A DNA stretch of 64,000 bases from Falciphora oryzae (GCA_000733355.1 JNVV01000011.1:424679-488678); one strand, 5' to 3'. Positions 24,108 through 37,696 are shown, numbered from the stretch's first letter. Notes: generated by a model from the sequence alone, not told the origin. Numbers and translations: made by a program.

Positions 24108-27100
24108 GTGCCTGAGGCGAGCTTGAGCGGAAGCCTGCCGGGTTCTTTGGCTCGACTGGGTGCGGCAAGCGGCAAGCGGCCGTCCTGGTCGCAAATTGGC
24201 CCGAGCTTCGGCTTTCTTGACTCGGGTCGGGCTCTCGAGTGCGCGCATCCATGATCCCATCCCTCAATCCATGTTTTTTGCATGGCGGCATCTCAACAAG
24301 ACGGACAACCAGCCCACTCGGCTCGCGACCGCGGGCGGGTTGTGGAGTTTCCTTACCAAGCCGCACTCAGTCGCCCGGATTCTCCTCCCCGACTGGCTCC
24401 CCCCGGCTTGTCTTGTCACTGTAGGACCGCATAAAGAATGTCGTGTGTGTGTGACTATGCACTCGTATGAACCCTTCGGTGCGTCTAAGCAGGCAATTGT
24501 CATGTACGGGCTTTGTTCTTCGGTTCCTGGGGAGAAGAAGGCTGCTGGACCAGGTGTGTAAGTGGCTGCAAGGAACGACAGGGTATCCATCGGGATACCA
24601 AACTAATGCTGTCCTCCTTCGACTTTGTCCCGGCCCCCTCCTGCTGTGCCATCCCCACTCAGGGACTGGAACTTCAGAAGCCATTGGCACTGCTGGATGG
24701 AGTGGGGAAGGTGACATTGACTTTTTTTTTTCTCTTCACTTTCTTTTCCATCCCTGCTACGCCGCTATCCGAACCCACGAAAAAACGCACAGCAAGCGGA
24801 GCAATCTCGACAGAGTGCAGGAAACGAGTGAGCCCCGAGTCTCCTGCACACGAGAGCGGACGCTGCGCAACATGCTGCCTTCCATGAGCCATGGTAACAG
24901 TGCATGAACAACCTCGCCAATTGGGGGCCGTGCAGCGGGAATTGGAGATTTGAGTATGCCCGATATCGAGGGCTCCGGTCGACGGGGACAGGCCCTGCTT
25001 GTCCCGTTATTATTATTTGTGTTTTCCGTTTCTCTATCTTTCTCTTGCCTTCGTCACCTCCCCCCGCTGCCAGCCACGCACAGAAGAGTGTGGCTACATG
25101 CTCGGATGGTGTGTGTATCGGTGTGGTGAAACCAGGGGCCAACGTCGTAGTCGCCCACCATTCTGGACACCATCTCGTTCAAGACAGCTGGGACTTGTGT
25201 GGAAGAGGCCGGGAATACGGGCTGTTGATAGCACGAGCTAAGCTTTCGTCCAGTCTCACTCTATCCTACATCATTGACCTTCAACCATCCACCAGCGGCG
25301 ACTGCTCGGTGACTTGGACGGAGAAGCCGACGGTCCTGGACGCCGAACGGCGCGCGGATCTGAAATGAGGGATGCCGTCGGGCCTGGTGCTAGGACCTTT
25401 GACGTTAGCAGGAACGCCTCGGGCCTTGGGCTAGTCCTCGGCACACCGGCAGATGCAATACATGTGGCGTCGGGCGTGGTTAATTGAGCATGAATCCTAT
25501 ATTGAGGTGGTTTCGTGGGCGCAGATGCGTTATACTACGTGCAACGCACACGCGACTTGCTCACATGTTACATGCTCCAGTGGAGGCGTGTGGGCATCGA
25601 GGCATATTCTGTCAGCACCTTAGATGCATTGCAAATGTGTCGATGTGGGTAGAGGCAGATACAAGGCAGCGGCGGCGGTTGGTTGGGAGTTGGCGGTCGG
25701 TCGGAGGAGGACCCTGGCCCCGACCCAGGGTCCATTCATCCGTCGGTGCAAGAATGTAGGCTATATGGCAATGCTGCTGCGGGACACTCCACGCTGCATT
25801 TGGCCGAGCATGGGGGGATGGAGGGTGGGAGGGAGGTGGCTCGAGTTGGCGGTGGCCCCCAGGTGCAGCACACATCCATCCAGAGGTACATCTACCTGCC
25901 ATGGAAGGTAGTGAGGAGGCTGGGGAAGCAAGCAGCTGCAGATGGCAGAAGCCATCCAGCCCTTGTTCCAACCAGGACGATGGCGCTGTGCAGGCCGGCA
26001 AAGAGGCGGTTGCTTGACGGGCCGCCGCTCGTTGCTGCACGTACTAAGAAGCAAGTCCACCTTCCTCCCGCCCCGGCGGAAATGAGATCACACTCTCTTG
26101 TCGACGTCGAGGCCCTTATGCGGTCACCCAAGGAAGTTGGACCTTGGCTTGGTTGGTGGTACGCACGTACGTGCCCACGCGTATTTCTGGATACCGACGT
26201 CCCCACGAGAGAAAGATAGAGTCGCAGTTCTGGCAGTCTTACACAGCACCGATGGTCAGGCAACATACGAGCGGGACATGGTTCTGAGGACGTCAAGATT
26301 GACTGATGCGACAAGTCACGTATTAAGAGGCCGTGCTATTGCATATAATCCACACGCCAGATGAGCATCCATTCCATATTGACGTTTGCGCTGGTGAGGG
26401 GAAGCGGGCGATGTGCCTCGGCGACTAGTGACATTGATAACAATCGAGCAGCGGGCGCATTGTCGACGGAAAAGAAAGGACCATGTTGCCATGTCAGATA
26501 CTGCTCGAGTCCTCGCTCGGGGTGGTGGTGGACATGGGAAACACACAATGGAAAGTGGGGGAGTGTGCCAGGTAGGGTGGCAGGATTGGAAGGCGCGGAA
26601 ATCTTAGCGCCGGGCAGGGATGCACCCATGTCGCTGCCATGCCGGAAAGGGAGAGGGCGCTGCAGGCCGCTAGCCAATTGGCGGGCCGGACCTCTCTAGC
26701 TTGCCAGCCGGGCGCGTAAAACGGCGACTTCAATGGCCTCGGCACCCCTGCACCCCGACCCCGCCCCTCTTGGAGCTCTGCCCAACCACGTCTTCGAAGA
26801 GGGCTGTCGCAGCCCGCCTGTCGCAGTTCGCACACGCACGCTTGCACGCACACAATCCATTGAGAAAGAACAACGCATCACCCCGAACCCGTTCGCCTGC
26901 GTGCCTGCCTCCTTTTGTGCGGACCAAGCACCCAAGCCAGCGCGTCTGCTAGGCTAGCAGCTCCGAGGCCGAAGTGAAGAGCAGGCCTAATTGCGAGAGC
27001 GCCCAAGTGCGCCACACAGAGGCGAATGCATGATACCCGCGCGCGAGCCAACGTGCCAACTGAGCCCAAGGCCGCGTCTAATGATGATGACTCTCGTCCC

Positions 27101-27893
27101 TTTTCGCCCCCGCCCACGCGCCGCCCCTCTGCGATCGCGCTTTTGCCCACTTTCATGTTCTCTTCGCCCGCCCGGGCGGGGAAAGGTGGACAAGGGCTCC
27201 TCCAAGGACCAGAGGCGGGACGGCCTGTCGACGATCATGGGCCCCCGTCGTCCATTCTGGAGCTAGCTTACCGCATGCAGTGGCAGCCGGGATGTAAGGT
27301 ACATCAACGCGGTGCGACCACTCGCTTCACAGCGGTCTGCGCGGCCGTGGTCACCGGTACATTCAGTCATCCCATGGCCCCGCAAACCATCTGCTGCCCA
27401 GAGCCACTGAAGACGGCCAGCAGGGCCGAGTCGTCGAGTCCGCGAGGTCAAGTGACCGCCGCGCGACATTTGCCATCTCCATGCCCCTTGAAGAATCTCC
27501 CTCACGGCCCCGAGGTGGCCAGAAACTTGGCCCCTCGCTCGTGGCTGACGCCTGCCCGGTGACGCTACTGGCACGGACTGGGCAAGTTAGCCCCAGCTCT
27601 GGGGTATCCGCAGCGCCCTCTCCTCGCACAGGCTCTGGCGCAGCGACGTTCAACGCCGGCGCCGAGGACCGCCTGCAAAAACCGGGAAGCGCAGAAGAAA
27701 CAAACGGGCCATGCAGAAACGGAGGCTATTTCTGCAGAACTATTGCATGTACCATGTACTCAACATGCCTGCCTAGACAAGGGTCTTTTCCTCGTCGGTT
27801 GAGCCACTTGGGGCTACCCAAGCACACCAGCCGTCCTATCGCAGACGCCGTTAACCCCCCTCCGCTTTTCCCGCTAACCGGCACCCCTGGACC

Positions 27894-27913
27894 TTTTTTT
27901 TTTTTTTTTTTTT
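27894..27913 (+). repeat. Run of 20 T
   Basis: Twenty consecutive T residues lie in intergenic DNA about 1.7 kb upstream of the WD40 gene start. No gene can be tied to it. Confidence 0.6.
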
Positions 27914-29639
27914 GCGGGCATGCGCAGCATGTACCTTCTCTTCACGGCCGCCGCCCTCTTTTCCCACTCGCCCGCGGGCTGCTTGCTGGCCCAATGAAGC
28001 GCTCGTCGTTCCCTTCTCGCCCCGTCAATGCCCTGACGTTGGGTCAGGGCGCGTCCTTGGCTTGGGGGCAGATGAGCCGGTCCGTCCCCGCTGCCCAAGG
28101 CTCCCTCGCCCCAATGCCACTCCTATCCGCTGCCTTTCCTTCGCCGGATAGGCTTGCTTGATTGCATGCGTTCGATGCCGGGATTCGCGCTAGCCCCGCC
28201 TGGCGTCTAGTAGTGAAGCAAAGAGGCATGGTCGGCCCATCGATGCGAAGCTCTAATTTTATATGCCATCTTAGTATCAACCACTGACAGGGCTGGGCCC
28301 AAGGACCCAGGCGCTTCACACCTGCGACCTATTTGCTATCACACCCCTCCTAGAAGCGGATGCCCTTTTTTTTTATGTACCTCCCACCGGCCTGCCTGCT
28401 ACCCTACCCCTACTTACCTACACCACTCCCACCTCTCTCTTTTTTTTTTCTTTCTCCTCATCCTTCTAACTCTGCATATTTCCTCCGTGGTCGACACCTT
28501 TGCTTGTCACCTTCAGCAAGCTGCGGGCTCACCTGTTCGTCGTCCTGTCCGCACCAAACTACTGCGTGTCAAGCGCCGAGCACACCCTCCCTCGCCGTGG
28601 CCCAACGTGACTCTTCTCGGAAGACAGCGGTGCGCGGCAGACACCACGTATTGAGGTGGGTACCTAGTACTTGGTACTGCCGCCCACGAGGCGGGTAACC
28701 TATCGTCGACAAGAGGTTGCCGCTCCCACACCTAGGCCGCCCACTCCCACTCCCCCCTGCTGCTGCAGCATTGCTTCTGTTGCGTGGTAGTGGTCAGTCT
28801 TCCAGACTTGCGCGCGTACTTGGTACACCTCCCCTTTTTTCTTTCTCAACGATATTTCACGGACCCGTGCAACCGTTACCATCCCACCCTCCCTTGATTG
28901 CTCCCCGACTTTTACGCATCAATTATTATTTCTCTATCATAACCCTAGATCTACCTCTTCTGTTCCTCTTCCTCTACCTCCCTTCTTCCCTCCTGTCTTG
29001 TCCGTGAAGAGAAGGAAATTGAACTAAAAAAGAACCAAGGGAGTTCAGAGAACGCCGCGCGATATTCTTCTACGATCTCTCGTTGCGTCGTACCCAGAGC
29101 CACGAGGCACAACACCCACGTACCCCGGGGGCGAATTCGAGTTCCGCTCACACTCCCGGAACATCGAGGAACGTCATTCGACTTGGAACGGGGACACTCG
29201 ACGGAGAAGGAAAGGAACCGCCGAGGAGCCCTCAACGCAGCGTGGGTATCCTCTCAACGTGATGGTCGGGAGCGGAACTGTGTAGCCTCCCACCGCCTGT
29301 CTTGGAAAAGCTGCGGATCATCCTGCTCTGGAAGTTCAGCCGATCCCTGCACTTCCTTGCGCTTGGTATGTGAAACATTTTCTTCTGCTGTGCTGTGTAA
29401 CCGCCGTCCATATATCACTGCGTGTCTCGAAAAGCCTTCGGGAGAGCACGCGGCGGGGAAGACGTGCGTGTGTGTCTTTGTGATATGCAGCTTCCCGCTA
29501 ACGGCGCCTCCGCACCTTGGCTCTTGCCCTCTCTCCAGATTCCTGACCGCCGAAAGCGCCCCCCGCCGCCAGAGCGCAGAGGGGGACCGATCCGACTGAA
29601 GAAAGGGAGAAGAGAGAAAAAGCATATTATCCGCCCGAG

Positions 29640-32600
29640 ATGTCCACACCAGGGCCGATCGACCGGAACCGCTCGGGTTCGAGCGCTGCCAGATCTAGGG
29701 GCAGAGGGACGCAGCCGCCGACGGATTACGCGATGCCACCTAGGCCGGCGCACAGCTCGACCGTGATGCGGTACTTTGAGCCAAGCGCGGCGACGGCGTC
29801 CATGTTCTTGTACGCACAGGGCAGTTCCGTGGTCTGCTGCCACCACGACACGCTCACTATCGAGCGCAGGTTCTCGCGCCACTCGGAGGAGATCCAGCTG
29901 CTAGCTGTCGACGTCCAGAGCGAGACGGGCGCAGGCAGGCTCGTGGTCAGCTACGACGCCGGCCAGACTGCTATTGTATGGGATCTTATGTCCGGAGACG
30001 AGGTCGCCCGTTTCGCCTCGTACGAACATCTTACTACCGCCGCGTGGATGCGCAACGGAAACGTCGCATTTGGTGAGCCAGGCCTGCCTATATTGCATGG
30101 ATACCTCTCGCCCTGAGAACTGTTCACTGACCACACTTGGGCCTGTAGGAAACACGCAAGGAAACATAATATTATTTGAGCCCCAAACCTCGGAGCACAT
30201 CTCCTCGAGGACGTTGGATCAAATAGCAGTGACAGCGCTCGCGCCCGCGGCCGACTGCCGGACTTTTGCAATTGGGTAAGCTCGCAGTGTGGGCGATGGC
30301 GGGCACTCACAATGCATATAATGGGCATGAAACTGATTGAAGATGTTCCCCCATATTAGATACCAGAACGGCTCGCTGCTCATCGCCAATTTGCAGCCGA
30401 GGTTTACCATTCTGCACAACCTCACTACATCCAGGGGGCCGTCGCCCATTGTCAGCTTGTCATGGCACGCCTCGTCCTCACGCCAAAAGTCTGACATGCT
30501 GGCAGTGCAGACGAACGACGGTGATCTTCGTATCTGGAGCGTGGCCAAGTCGTACAACAACGCAGACCCGGCCAAGGTGGTGAGGATTCTCAAGAAGTCG
30601 GAGAACTACCTCACTGGGCCAAATTGGATGGCTTGGTCTAAGAACGGCCGCATTGTCCAGTTCTCCGAGAAGTAAGTTGGGACGACTTGACAGCCTTGGC
30701 ACTATGGATCTTGTGACTGACGACATGCCCAACCAACAGCGAGACATTATCGTGGGATGTCCGGACAAAGCACGTTACGTACGATGCTATCCCCTCGCTG
30801 GAGCACGTCCGCGGCCTGGCCGTCTACGGGCCCGGTGCAAGCCTCTTCACGCTCGGCGCAAACAACACTGTCCAGCAGTTCGATCTCAACGCTCCGGCCA
30901 TGATGGTCGCTAATGTCCAGCACCCGGCTAATCTTCTACCACCCTCGCCTCCTGTCTCGATTGAGGAGCAAGAGAAGGCCGCGGCCGCCAGTGCATCCGA
31001 GTCCGAGATTTCGGTTGCGATTGAGACGACGGCCTCCGAGAGCGAGGAGGACCACATGTCGCCTCTGGCCCGCATGATCCAGTCGAGAGCTACTCCGCAG
31101 CAGCAGCAGCAGCAGCAGCAGCATCCCAATCCCCAATTCCGTCCTTCGAGCTCCCAGTCGAGCCGGAGCGGCGCCTCTGAGGTGTCTACCACAAGCTCGC
31201 GCACACCTGGCCAGTACCAGGGCTCTATCCAGTCCCGCACTATGACGGAGAACACATACATCTCGGCAGGGTCCTCTATGCGGTCCTCGGCTGTGGCAGC
31301 CCCGCACACTCGTGATCGTGATACTTACTCTGCCACCGGCAGCCTAAGCTCTATTTCGATGGCGGAGTCGAGCAGCGGCGGGCGGAATCGCCACCGGCCC
31401 TCGCGCCTGCGCAACGAGGTGCCTCGGAGTCCCGATGATTCGAGAGTCGACGACCTGTTCAAATTCACGCGCAGCCGGCTCAGTGACATCCCCTACAAGA
31501 TGCCGGCCATGGCGGATGCGTCGAGGCTCACCAACGACGATCTCCGCCGGCAGATGCTGAACACGGTGTTCGGCTGGAACGGCGATGTCGAGGGCCTGAT
31601 CCGGGACGAGGTGAGCCGGCACCACAACGGCTCGGCCAACCGGATCCTGCTGTCCAAGTGGCTGGGCGACATCGAGCCCGACATCATCGCGACCAGCTCG
31701 GCCAACATGACATCGTCGGACTGGATGCTGCTCGCCCTCAGCGGCATCGGCGGTCAGGCCTCGCAGCACAAGCTCGGCCGCGCCTACGTTCAGCGCCTGC
31801 TCGAGAGCGGCGACGTGCACGCAGCCGCCACCATCATGATTGGCATGGGTGACCAGAACGACGCCATCGAGATCTACGTGTCGCACAAGCGCTTCATGGA
31901 GGCCCTGCTCCTGGCCTGCCTCTTCTTCCCGTCGGTCTGGGAGCGCCAGGCGCAGATTCTCAAGAAGTGGGGAGACTGGGCTGTCCAGCACGGCCAGCAG
32001 CAGCTCGCTATCCGGTGGTGAGTGTCTCCTGGATTTTATTAGGCTCTCTCCTTGTTTCGTCTAAAGCTGACGCAATCTTCTAGCCTCGCCTGCATCGGCA
32101 AGGAATCTACGGAACCGTGGACATCGCCATCCGCCGCACAGCTCACATTTGGCAGCTTGAACAGCATCAATGGCGCCATCCCCGAGATCCTCAGCCCACC
32201 GCTCTCGCCGCCGGGCATGAACCGAGGGCCCCAGCGCAGTATTGCCAAAACTTCGGCTCTGAAGCTCATCACATCGTTCGGTGACACAGGCGCCAAGGCC
32301 AAGTATTTCGCCGGAGACGACGGCCAGACTCCGATCGCGGCGGGCGTTACCCCTATCGCCGAGTCTGCTATCTCTCCTGGAGGCTTCGACCCCATGACAG
32401 CGATCCTTCGGCCGTCCCAGCGGAGCGCTTTCAACACCCCGAGCTCCGCACGCCCGACCCAGGGCTTTGGCCGCCAGCGCCTGCCATCAATTGGAGAGGC
32501 TCCTGGGAGGCGCCAGCCGACACCTGACATCTCGGCGGCTGAGAAGAAGCAGCTCGAGGACCGGGTGCGCAGGCATGCGAGAAAGTCATCTGCTGAAGAG

Positions 32601-35087
32601 ACCAATGCTCAGCAGGCGGCCGCTATTGGCAGGGCCGCAACTGCAAGCCCCATGATGATGCGCGGCAAGAGGGAACCGCCCCCGCCGTCGCCTTCTCCGG
32701 CGTCAATGGCCATGCTGATGGAGAGTGGACGCACCAGCCGCAACGGCCCTCGGAATCGCATCCCCGAGGGCATCGACCTGCACCTCCAGCCCACCGAGGC
32801 GAATGGCCAGAGCGATGTTACTTCTCCAGAGCAGTCGGTGGCCTCGTCGACTCGGTTCCACTGGCCGACCAGGCGCCGGGGCCCGGGATCTGTGGCCAGC
32901 TCTGTCACGTCTGCCGCATCGAGCATTGCCAGGAGTCAGCGCGCCCGCGGTTATGGCCACCCGGGCAAGACTCTGGACGATTACATCCACAGCTTGGATA
33001 CTGCTGGCAAGAGGGCTACCAGCCGCGGGCGGGCGAGGGACTCTAGCAGGACCAGGGAGAAGGCGGGTTCGCGCGAACAGTCGACCGAGCGCGGCCGCGG
33101 CGCATCCCGAGGCTATACGCCACGGGCCGGAAAGCGGTCGCCAAGGTCTCCTGTGCCCATGTCACCCGAGGACTTGATCAACTTGAGCACGCCCAAGCAC
33201 CCCGAGACGCGCATGGAGAAGGACGGGTCGATCTTGATCGACCTTAACAGCAGCGGGCCTGACCAGGCCCCGAGCACGGACCGCAAGACCAGCAGCAGCC
33301 AGATCCGGCGTTCGTCCAAGACCCGGGCCGGTGGCAACAGCCGCCACTCGAGCCGCGGACGCCGCAACGTTAGCGCTGAGAGGCTGGCGGACCGCAGCCG
33401 CAGCCGTGGGCTGAGGGACAGATCGCCAACATCACCAGTACCTATGTCGGCGCGCCCAGGCAACTTTTCTGGATCCGAGGATGAGCAAGACTTCCGCATG
33501 GCCCTCGAGGCTCAGGAGCGCTTCCGCAAGAACACGACGACGCGCGGCTCGAGCCGTGGCGTCCGGGAAGCGTCGCCGAGCTCGGCATCGCACAAGATGC
33601 GTGAGAGGGCGGGCAGCGACCGCCACCAGAGCGGACCTAGCGCCAAGTCGTCGCCGTCGCAACAGCAGCTCTACACACTTTCGAGTGGGCACGACGATGC
33701 TCTCGCATCTGTCCGACAGCTCAAGAACGAGAGGCAGCTCAAGAAGGAGGCTGCGGCGAGGGAGCTCGAGGAGCGACGCAAGTCTCTCGCCCGACGCCCG
33801 ACTGCGCCTCCGATCCCGCACCCGGACGAGCTCTCTCCCATCGTCTCGCGGGCGGCAACCTCCTTCTTCGACCGAGCACTGCCAAACAACGGTTATGTGG
33901 CGCCCAAGGACCTGCCTCAGCGTAGCGCCACGGCCGACCTGAGCTCTTCGCGGAACACGTACACGAGCACGAGGCCGGCCATCGGCCTGCCCGCCACTCC
34001 CAAGGCAATGCGGCTCATCCTCGAGCCCGAGACGACTGGAGTGCCCGGCGTGCCCCAAATCCCCACCACCTTTGCTCAGCGGGCCTCGCCCACCTCGTTG
34101 TCTCCTAGCAGGATGTCGCCCAAGAAGGAAATTCCCGAGCCTCAGCTGCAGCCCCAAGAGCAGCGCCAGCCCTCCCCCAAGCAGCGGCAGTCACCCCAGC
34201 AGCAGCCGCAGCAGCAGCCGCAGCAGCAGCAGCAGCAGCCGCAGCAGCAGGAGGTATCTCTGACCCTGCTCCCGTCGACTGTCTACAGCCCGCCTGTCCG
34301 ACCGCCCATTGATCGCTGCATGTCGGCTCCCCCTGCTGAAATCCTAGCCCCAAAGACCTTCGCCGGCAGTCAGGTTTCGCGCGGCCTCTCGCGCCAGCAC
34401 TCGACCCGCAAGATGAGCCAGCCCGACGTCATGGCCGACGCTCGGCAGACGGCGGCGATCCCCACGATCGATGCCATGATTGGAGGCGGGGGCCGCCGAC
34501 CCTCATACGACTCCCAAGTCCCTCCGCCGCCACCTCCGCCCCCAATGCTCAAGGAGCTGCAGCACCTCGCCACCCCACCGCCCCCTCCGCCAGCGCCTCT
34601 CCCATTCGGTGTCGGCTCCAGGCCGCAAGTCTACGGCGGCACCACCTCGGGCATGATCGAGATCGTCATGGACAACGACGACCAGGTGCCACCGCCCCCG
34701 CCCCCTCTGCCGTCGGTGCCCGTGGCTAGCCCTATGAGCGAGTCCATTGTCCCCATCATCTCGCCCCCGGCTCCCCCGTCCGCCAAGGGGGCCTCGTCGT
34801 CGACCAGCGGCCACCACCGCGGGCGAAGCAGCGTCGACAACAGCCTGGCCGGCCGCTTCTCGCGAGCCACTGAGCGCATGAGGTCGGCCAGCCGCAACCG
34901 GACCAACCCATCCATGGTGCCCCGCAGATCGCCTGAGGCCGCCACGTCGCCGTACGAGAGCGTGCCCTCGGGCCCTCCTATCAGCTTCTCCAACTCGCGC
35001 GCCGCCGCCGTCCAGCACATGGAGCAGCAGCAGATCCATATCCAGAACGACTACCGCACTGGCCTTCACAAGAGCGAGATGATCTAA
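29640..35087 (+). CDS. Large WD40 protein with Gemin5-like helical repeat and disordered tail
   Basis: Five exons (29640-30072, 30149-30275, 30360-30671, 30740-32017, 32084-35087) join in frame to 1717 residues. The N-terminal part (about residues 40-400) is a beta-propeller, with WD-type endings such as TAIVWDLMSGDEVARF, LRIWSVAKSY and TLSWDVRTKHV. A Ser/Gln-rich linker follows, with an eight-Gln run at about 31097. Next is an alpha-helical repeat domain (about residues 550-735), including AAATIMIGMGDQNDAIEIY and FPSVWERQAQILKKW, which resembles the TPR-like domain of Gemin5-type WD proteins. The last about 950 residues are Ser/Arg/Pro/Gln-rich and disordered, with RGR and SRS patches, a second Gln/Pro tract (34190-34250) and octaproline segments. 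Gemin5 binds RNA and ribosomes in animals; a similar scaffold role here is inference. It might instead serve in trafficking, as other WD-TPR proteins do. Confidence 0.82.
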
Positions 35088-36919
35088 ACAGTTCGGTTTT
35101 TCCTCCACGAATTGGCGGATGCTTCGGCATTGCCGTTTTTACTTCTCGTCACGCTCCCTCTCCACTAAATTACCTGCCGATTGTCGGCAGACCTCATCAA
35201 CCAGATATACGAACGCTATCACCAAATACCCATTCGATTCATCTAGCTACCTATGCTTATACTGCATGGCGGTCGGCGTTTTCTTCTTTTCTTCTACGAC
35301 ATCTTTTGGCTTTTGTTATGACAGACAACAGACATATACTCCTCGGTTTATCATTGTTTGCTTCTTGATCTCCTATCTTATTTTCTTCCAGAGCTAGATG
35401 CCAAAAGGCCGGTTGCAATGTTTGAAGGGCAACCAGAAAAACAACCACAAAAATATTAAAGAACGGGATGGCATAAGATGCCGAAAAAAAAGGAGGGCGA
35501 TCCGCACCAGCAAGCCCAATCGACAGAAGCTGTTTGGTCAGCACGAGAAAAAGCAAGGCCGCCCTCGCGAGAGAGGCCAAGCTTCGAGTTCAAGCCAGCA
35601 GGATTCTTGCATCTTTGCATTCTTGCCTGTTTCAGGGATGCCATGTTTTATTTATACAAGCAGCATCGTCACTTTTATCTTCATCAGATTCTTTGTCATT
35701 AGACAAGCCCGTTGTACAATTCAAGTCCCTCCTTCATGTCGAGGCTCAAGCTACTGTATCTCATTCATATGACTTTGTTTGACATGCTAACCTGTCACCT
35801 TCTCTTCCTTTCCCTTCGTCTTCTTTCTTCTTCCCTTTGTTCTGTGCATATCATTGCATCATTCACGTCTGACCTGATCCGGGTCTGGACATCACGAAGT
35901 TCATGACATTTCAACCGAAGGGACCTTGGGCCGAGGGTCAGCGGTGCCTCGGGGATGGGAGTATACGCGAGGACAGGGTGATGAATGCGCTGGGATCGCT
36001 TTGGGAAGGGAATGGGAACATAATTTGGCTGGACCATGGGAGGGCGAGGATTAAAGGAACTACCAGACTGTCAATATGGGAAAAGGTGGAATGTGTAAGC
36101 AGGATCGAGCGTGGATGGCTTACACAACCCTGCCTCGCGGCAACTGTTTTTGTTTTGGAAATTTCGCAGCAGTTAGTAATGAAATTTCGATCTCAGCTTG
36201 AATACCCAAATTGCACGACATTCAATGCTTGATGCCGGGCAGGACGGGGTGCAAGGGGGTTGAGCGAGAGAAAAAGAAAGAGAGGAGAAAAAAAGTGACA
36301 CGACGGGGGATTGAACAGCTTTTCCCAGCATCACCACTGAATCGAGGGGGCACAGAAACGACAAACTATACATAAAAACGAAAAAAGAAGTCGACGTCCC
36401 CATCCCAACCAACTGACCCAAGCCCCTAACGATCGTAGTCCAGTTCGCCATGCGACGGTGAAGATGCCTCTGCAGAGTGAAGCCTCCCTCAAGTGTCATC
36501 ATCATTGCTTAGGATCACACGCAGCGATCGCAGGTTTCCCGTGCGAGTGGGTGACCACCGCAGCATTCGAACTGGGCGTCATCAGAGGGTTCTGATGGGA
36601 ATGGGGCAGACGGATGGGAAATTCGAGCGCCTTCTTCCAATTCAACCATTACAGTTGGAAGTCTGCGCCAAAGTTTTGGCTTATAAGGCCCTGGAGGTGG
36701 GGTGAGGTTTCATTCAGCGAGTCAGTCGGGGAGACCGAATCACGTGCCTAGCTTTTGCGGGAGCCAAGCCCAGTGTACTCAGTAGTAGTAGTTGCCATGA
36801 AGCACGCAAGACGACACCGTCGAGACACCTATATCCAGAGTCAAGGCCCGCGGCAGCCGTCGCTGCAATAAGCGCTACCTGATGGAATCCAAGTAAAAAG
36901 ACAAACACATACCGCCGCG
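35088..36919. other. Intergenic, no supported gene
   Basis: This 1.8-kb stretch should contain the 3' untranslated region of the WD40 gene (the first few hundred AT-rich bases) and the promoter of GPI15. Open frames here are short, overlap on both strands and match no family. Confidence 0.5.
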
Positions 36920-37696
36920 ATGCTGTCGACGGCACCCTATCTCCAGGTCCGCCGGCCCTCGCCGACGACGGCCGAGTTCACCGTGACGACGCGCCCGCGC
37001 CCGACGCTGTCCCTGCGCGCCGCCCTCGCCGCCGTCTTCCTGGCCCGCATCCTGCTGGCCCTGTCGGCCCTGCTGCTGCTGCATGACAAGTGGGACGAGG
37101 CCTTTCCGCCGCCGCCGTCATCACCACAAGAACAACAAAACCAGCCATCCTTCTTCTCCTTCCTGGACGAGGACAACACGGCCACGACGGTCATCCACCT
37201 GGTTCTGGCCGCCCTCGCCGCCGCGCACGCTTCCCCGCCCGGCCGCCTCCTGGCCCGCGCCGCCGCCGCCACCCCGGCCTGGCTGCTGGCGCCGCTGTGC
37301 ATGCTCGTCTTGCACGCCGCGCAGCTGCGCCTGCACACTTCCGAGTCGCTGCTGGTGCTGCGCGGGCTGGGCGTGCAGACGCGGTCCCAGGGCCCCGGGT
37401 ACTTGTTCTCGTCCGGCGGGCTGTTCTCCTTCGCCTCGTCCTCGTCCTCTGGAGGGGGTGCAGGAGGCCGCTTCATCCCCGTCGACAAGGTGCGCGACGT
37501 GCTCATTAACGAGGCGTTCTTGGGCTTCGAGGTCCGCTACTATCTGGTTATTGTCGTCGAGGGCGAGGAGGAGCTCGTCGTCGTTTTCCCCCGCCTGTTG
37601 CCCCGCCGCCGCACCGTCGAGGCCGTCTGGCGCGGCGTCCGCGGCTGCCTGTACGAGCCGGAGTCGGTGGTCGGCAGGCTGGGCGACAAGGGATAA
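36920..37696 (+). CDS. GPI15: GPI-GlcNAc transferase subunit PIG-H/Gpi15
   Basis: A single exon encodes 258 residues. Two hydrophobic segments near residues 31-55 (LRAALAAVFLARILLALSAL) and 110-128 (AWLLAPLCMLVLHAAQL) form the membrane hairpin. The C-terminal PIG-H domain follows: ESLLVLRGLGVQTRSQ, then FIPVDKVRDVLINEAF, the signature of the family, and a YYLVIVVEGEEELVVVFP strand pair. The protein is an accessory subunit of the ER complex that transfers GlcNAc from UDP-GlcNAc to phosphatidylinositol, the first step of GPI-anchor synthesis. A low-complexity Ser/Gly insert (about residues 166-186) sits between the RGLG and FIPVDK motifs and is longer than I would expect. The gene is convergent with PUS3, the stop codons being about 230 bases apart. 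Confidence 0.9.
   Translation: MLSTAPYLQVRRPSPTTAEFTVTTRPRPTLSLRAALAAVFLARILLALSALLLLHDKWDEAFPPPPSSPQEQQNQPSFFSFLDEDNTATTVIHLVLAALAAAHASPPGRLLARAAAATPAWLLAPLCMLVLHAAQLRLHTSESLLVLRGLGVQTRSQGPGYLFSSGGLFSFASSSSSGGGAGGRFIPVDKVRDVLINEAFLGFEVRYYLVIVVEGEEELVVVFPRLLPRRRTVEAVWRGVRGCLYEPESVVGRLGDKG

Larger units (their letters stand above)
17321..29639. other. Gene-poor stretch of 12.3 kb
   Basis: No gene can be supported. The first part should hold the 3' untranslated region of the small gene, and the last kilobase the promoter and pyrimidine-rich leader of the WD40 gene. In between lie a degenerate tandem duplication (19568-19747), a long inverted repeat (20727-20878), T runs at 24077-24102 and 27894-27913, and many unrelated overlapping open frames on both strands with no family match. 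No transposase, reverse transcriptase or terminal-repeat pair was recognised. Confidence 0.5.

Noticed and set aside
33432..34157. 241-codon minus-strand frame inside the WD40 gene
   Set aside because: It is the antisense shadow of a long GC-rich exon; several similar frames occur over 31344-35108.
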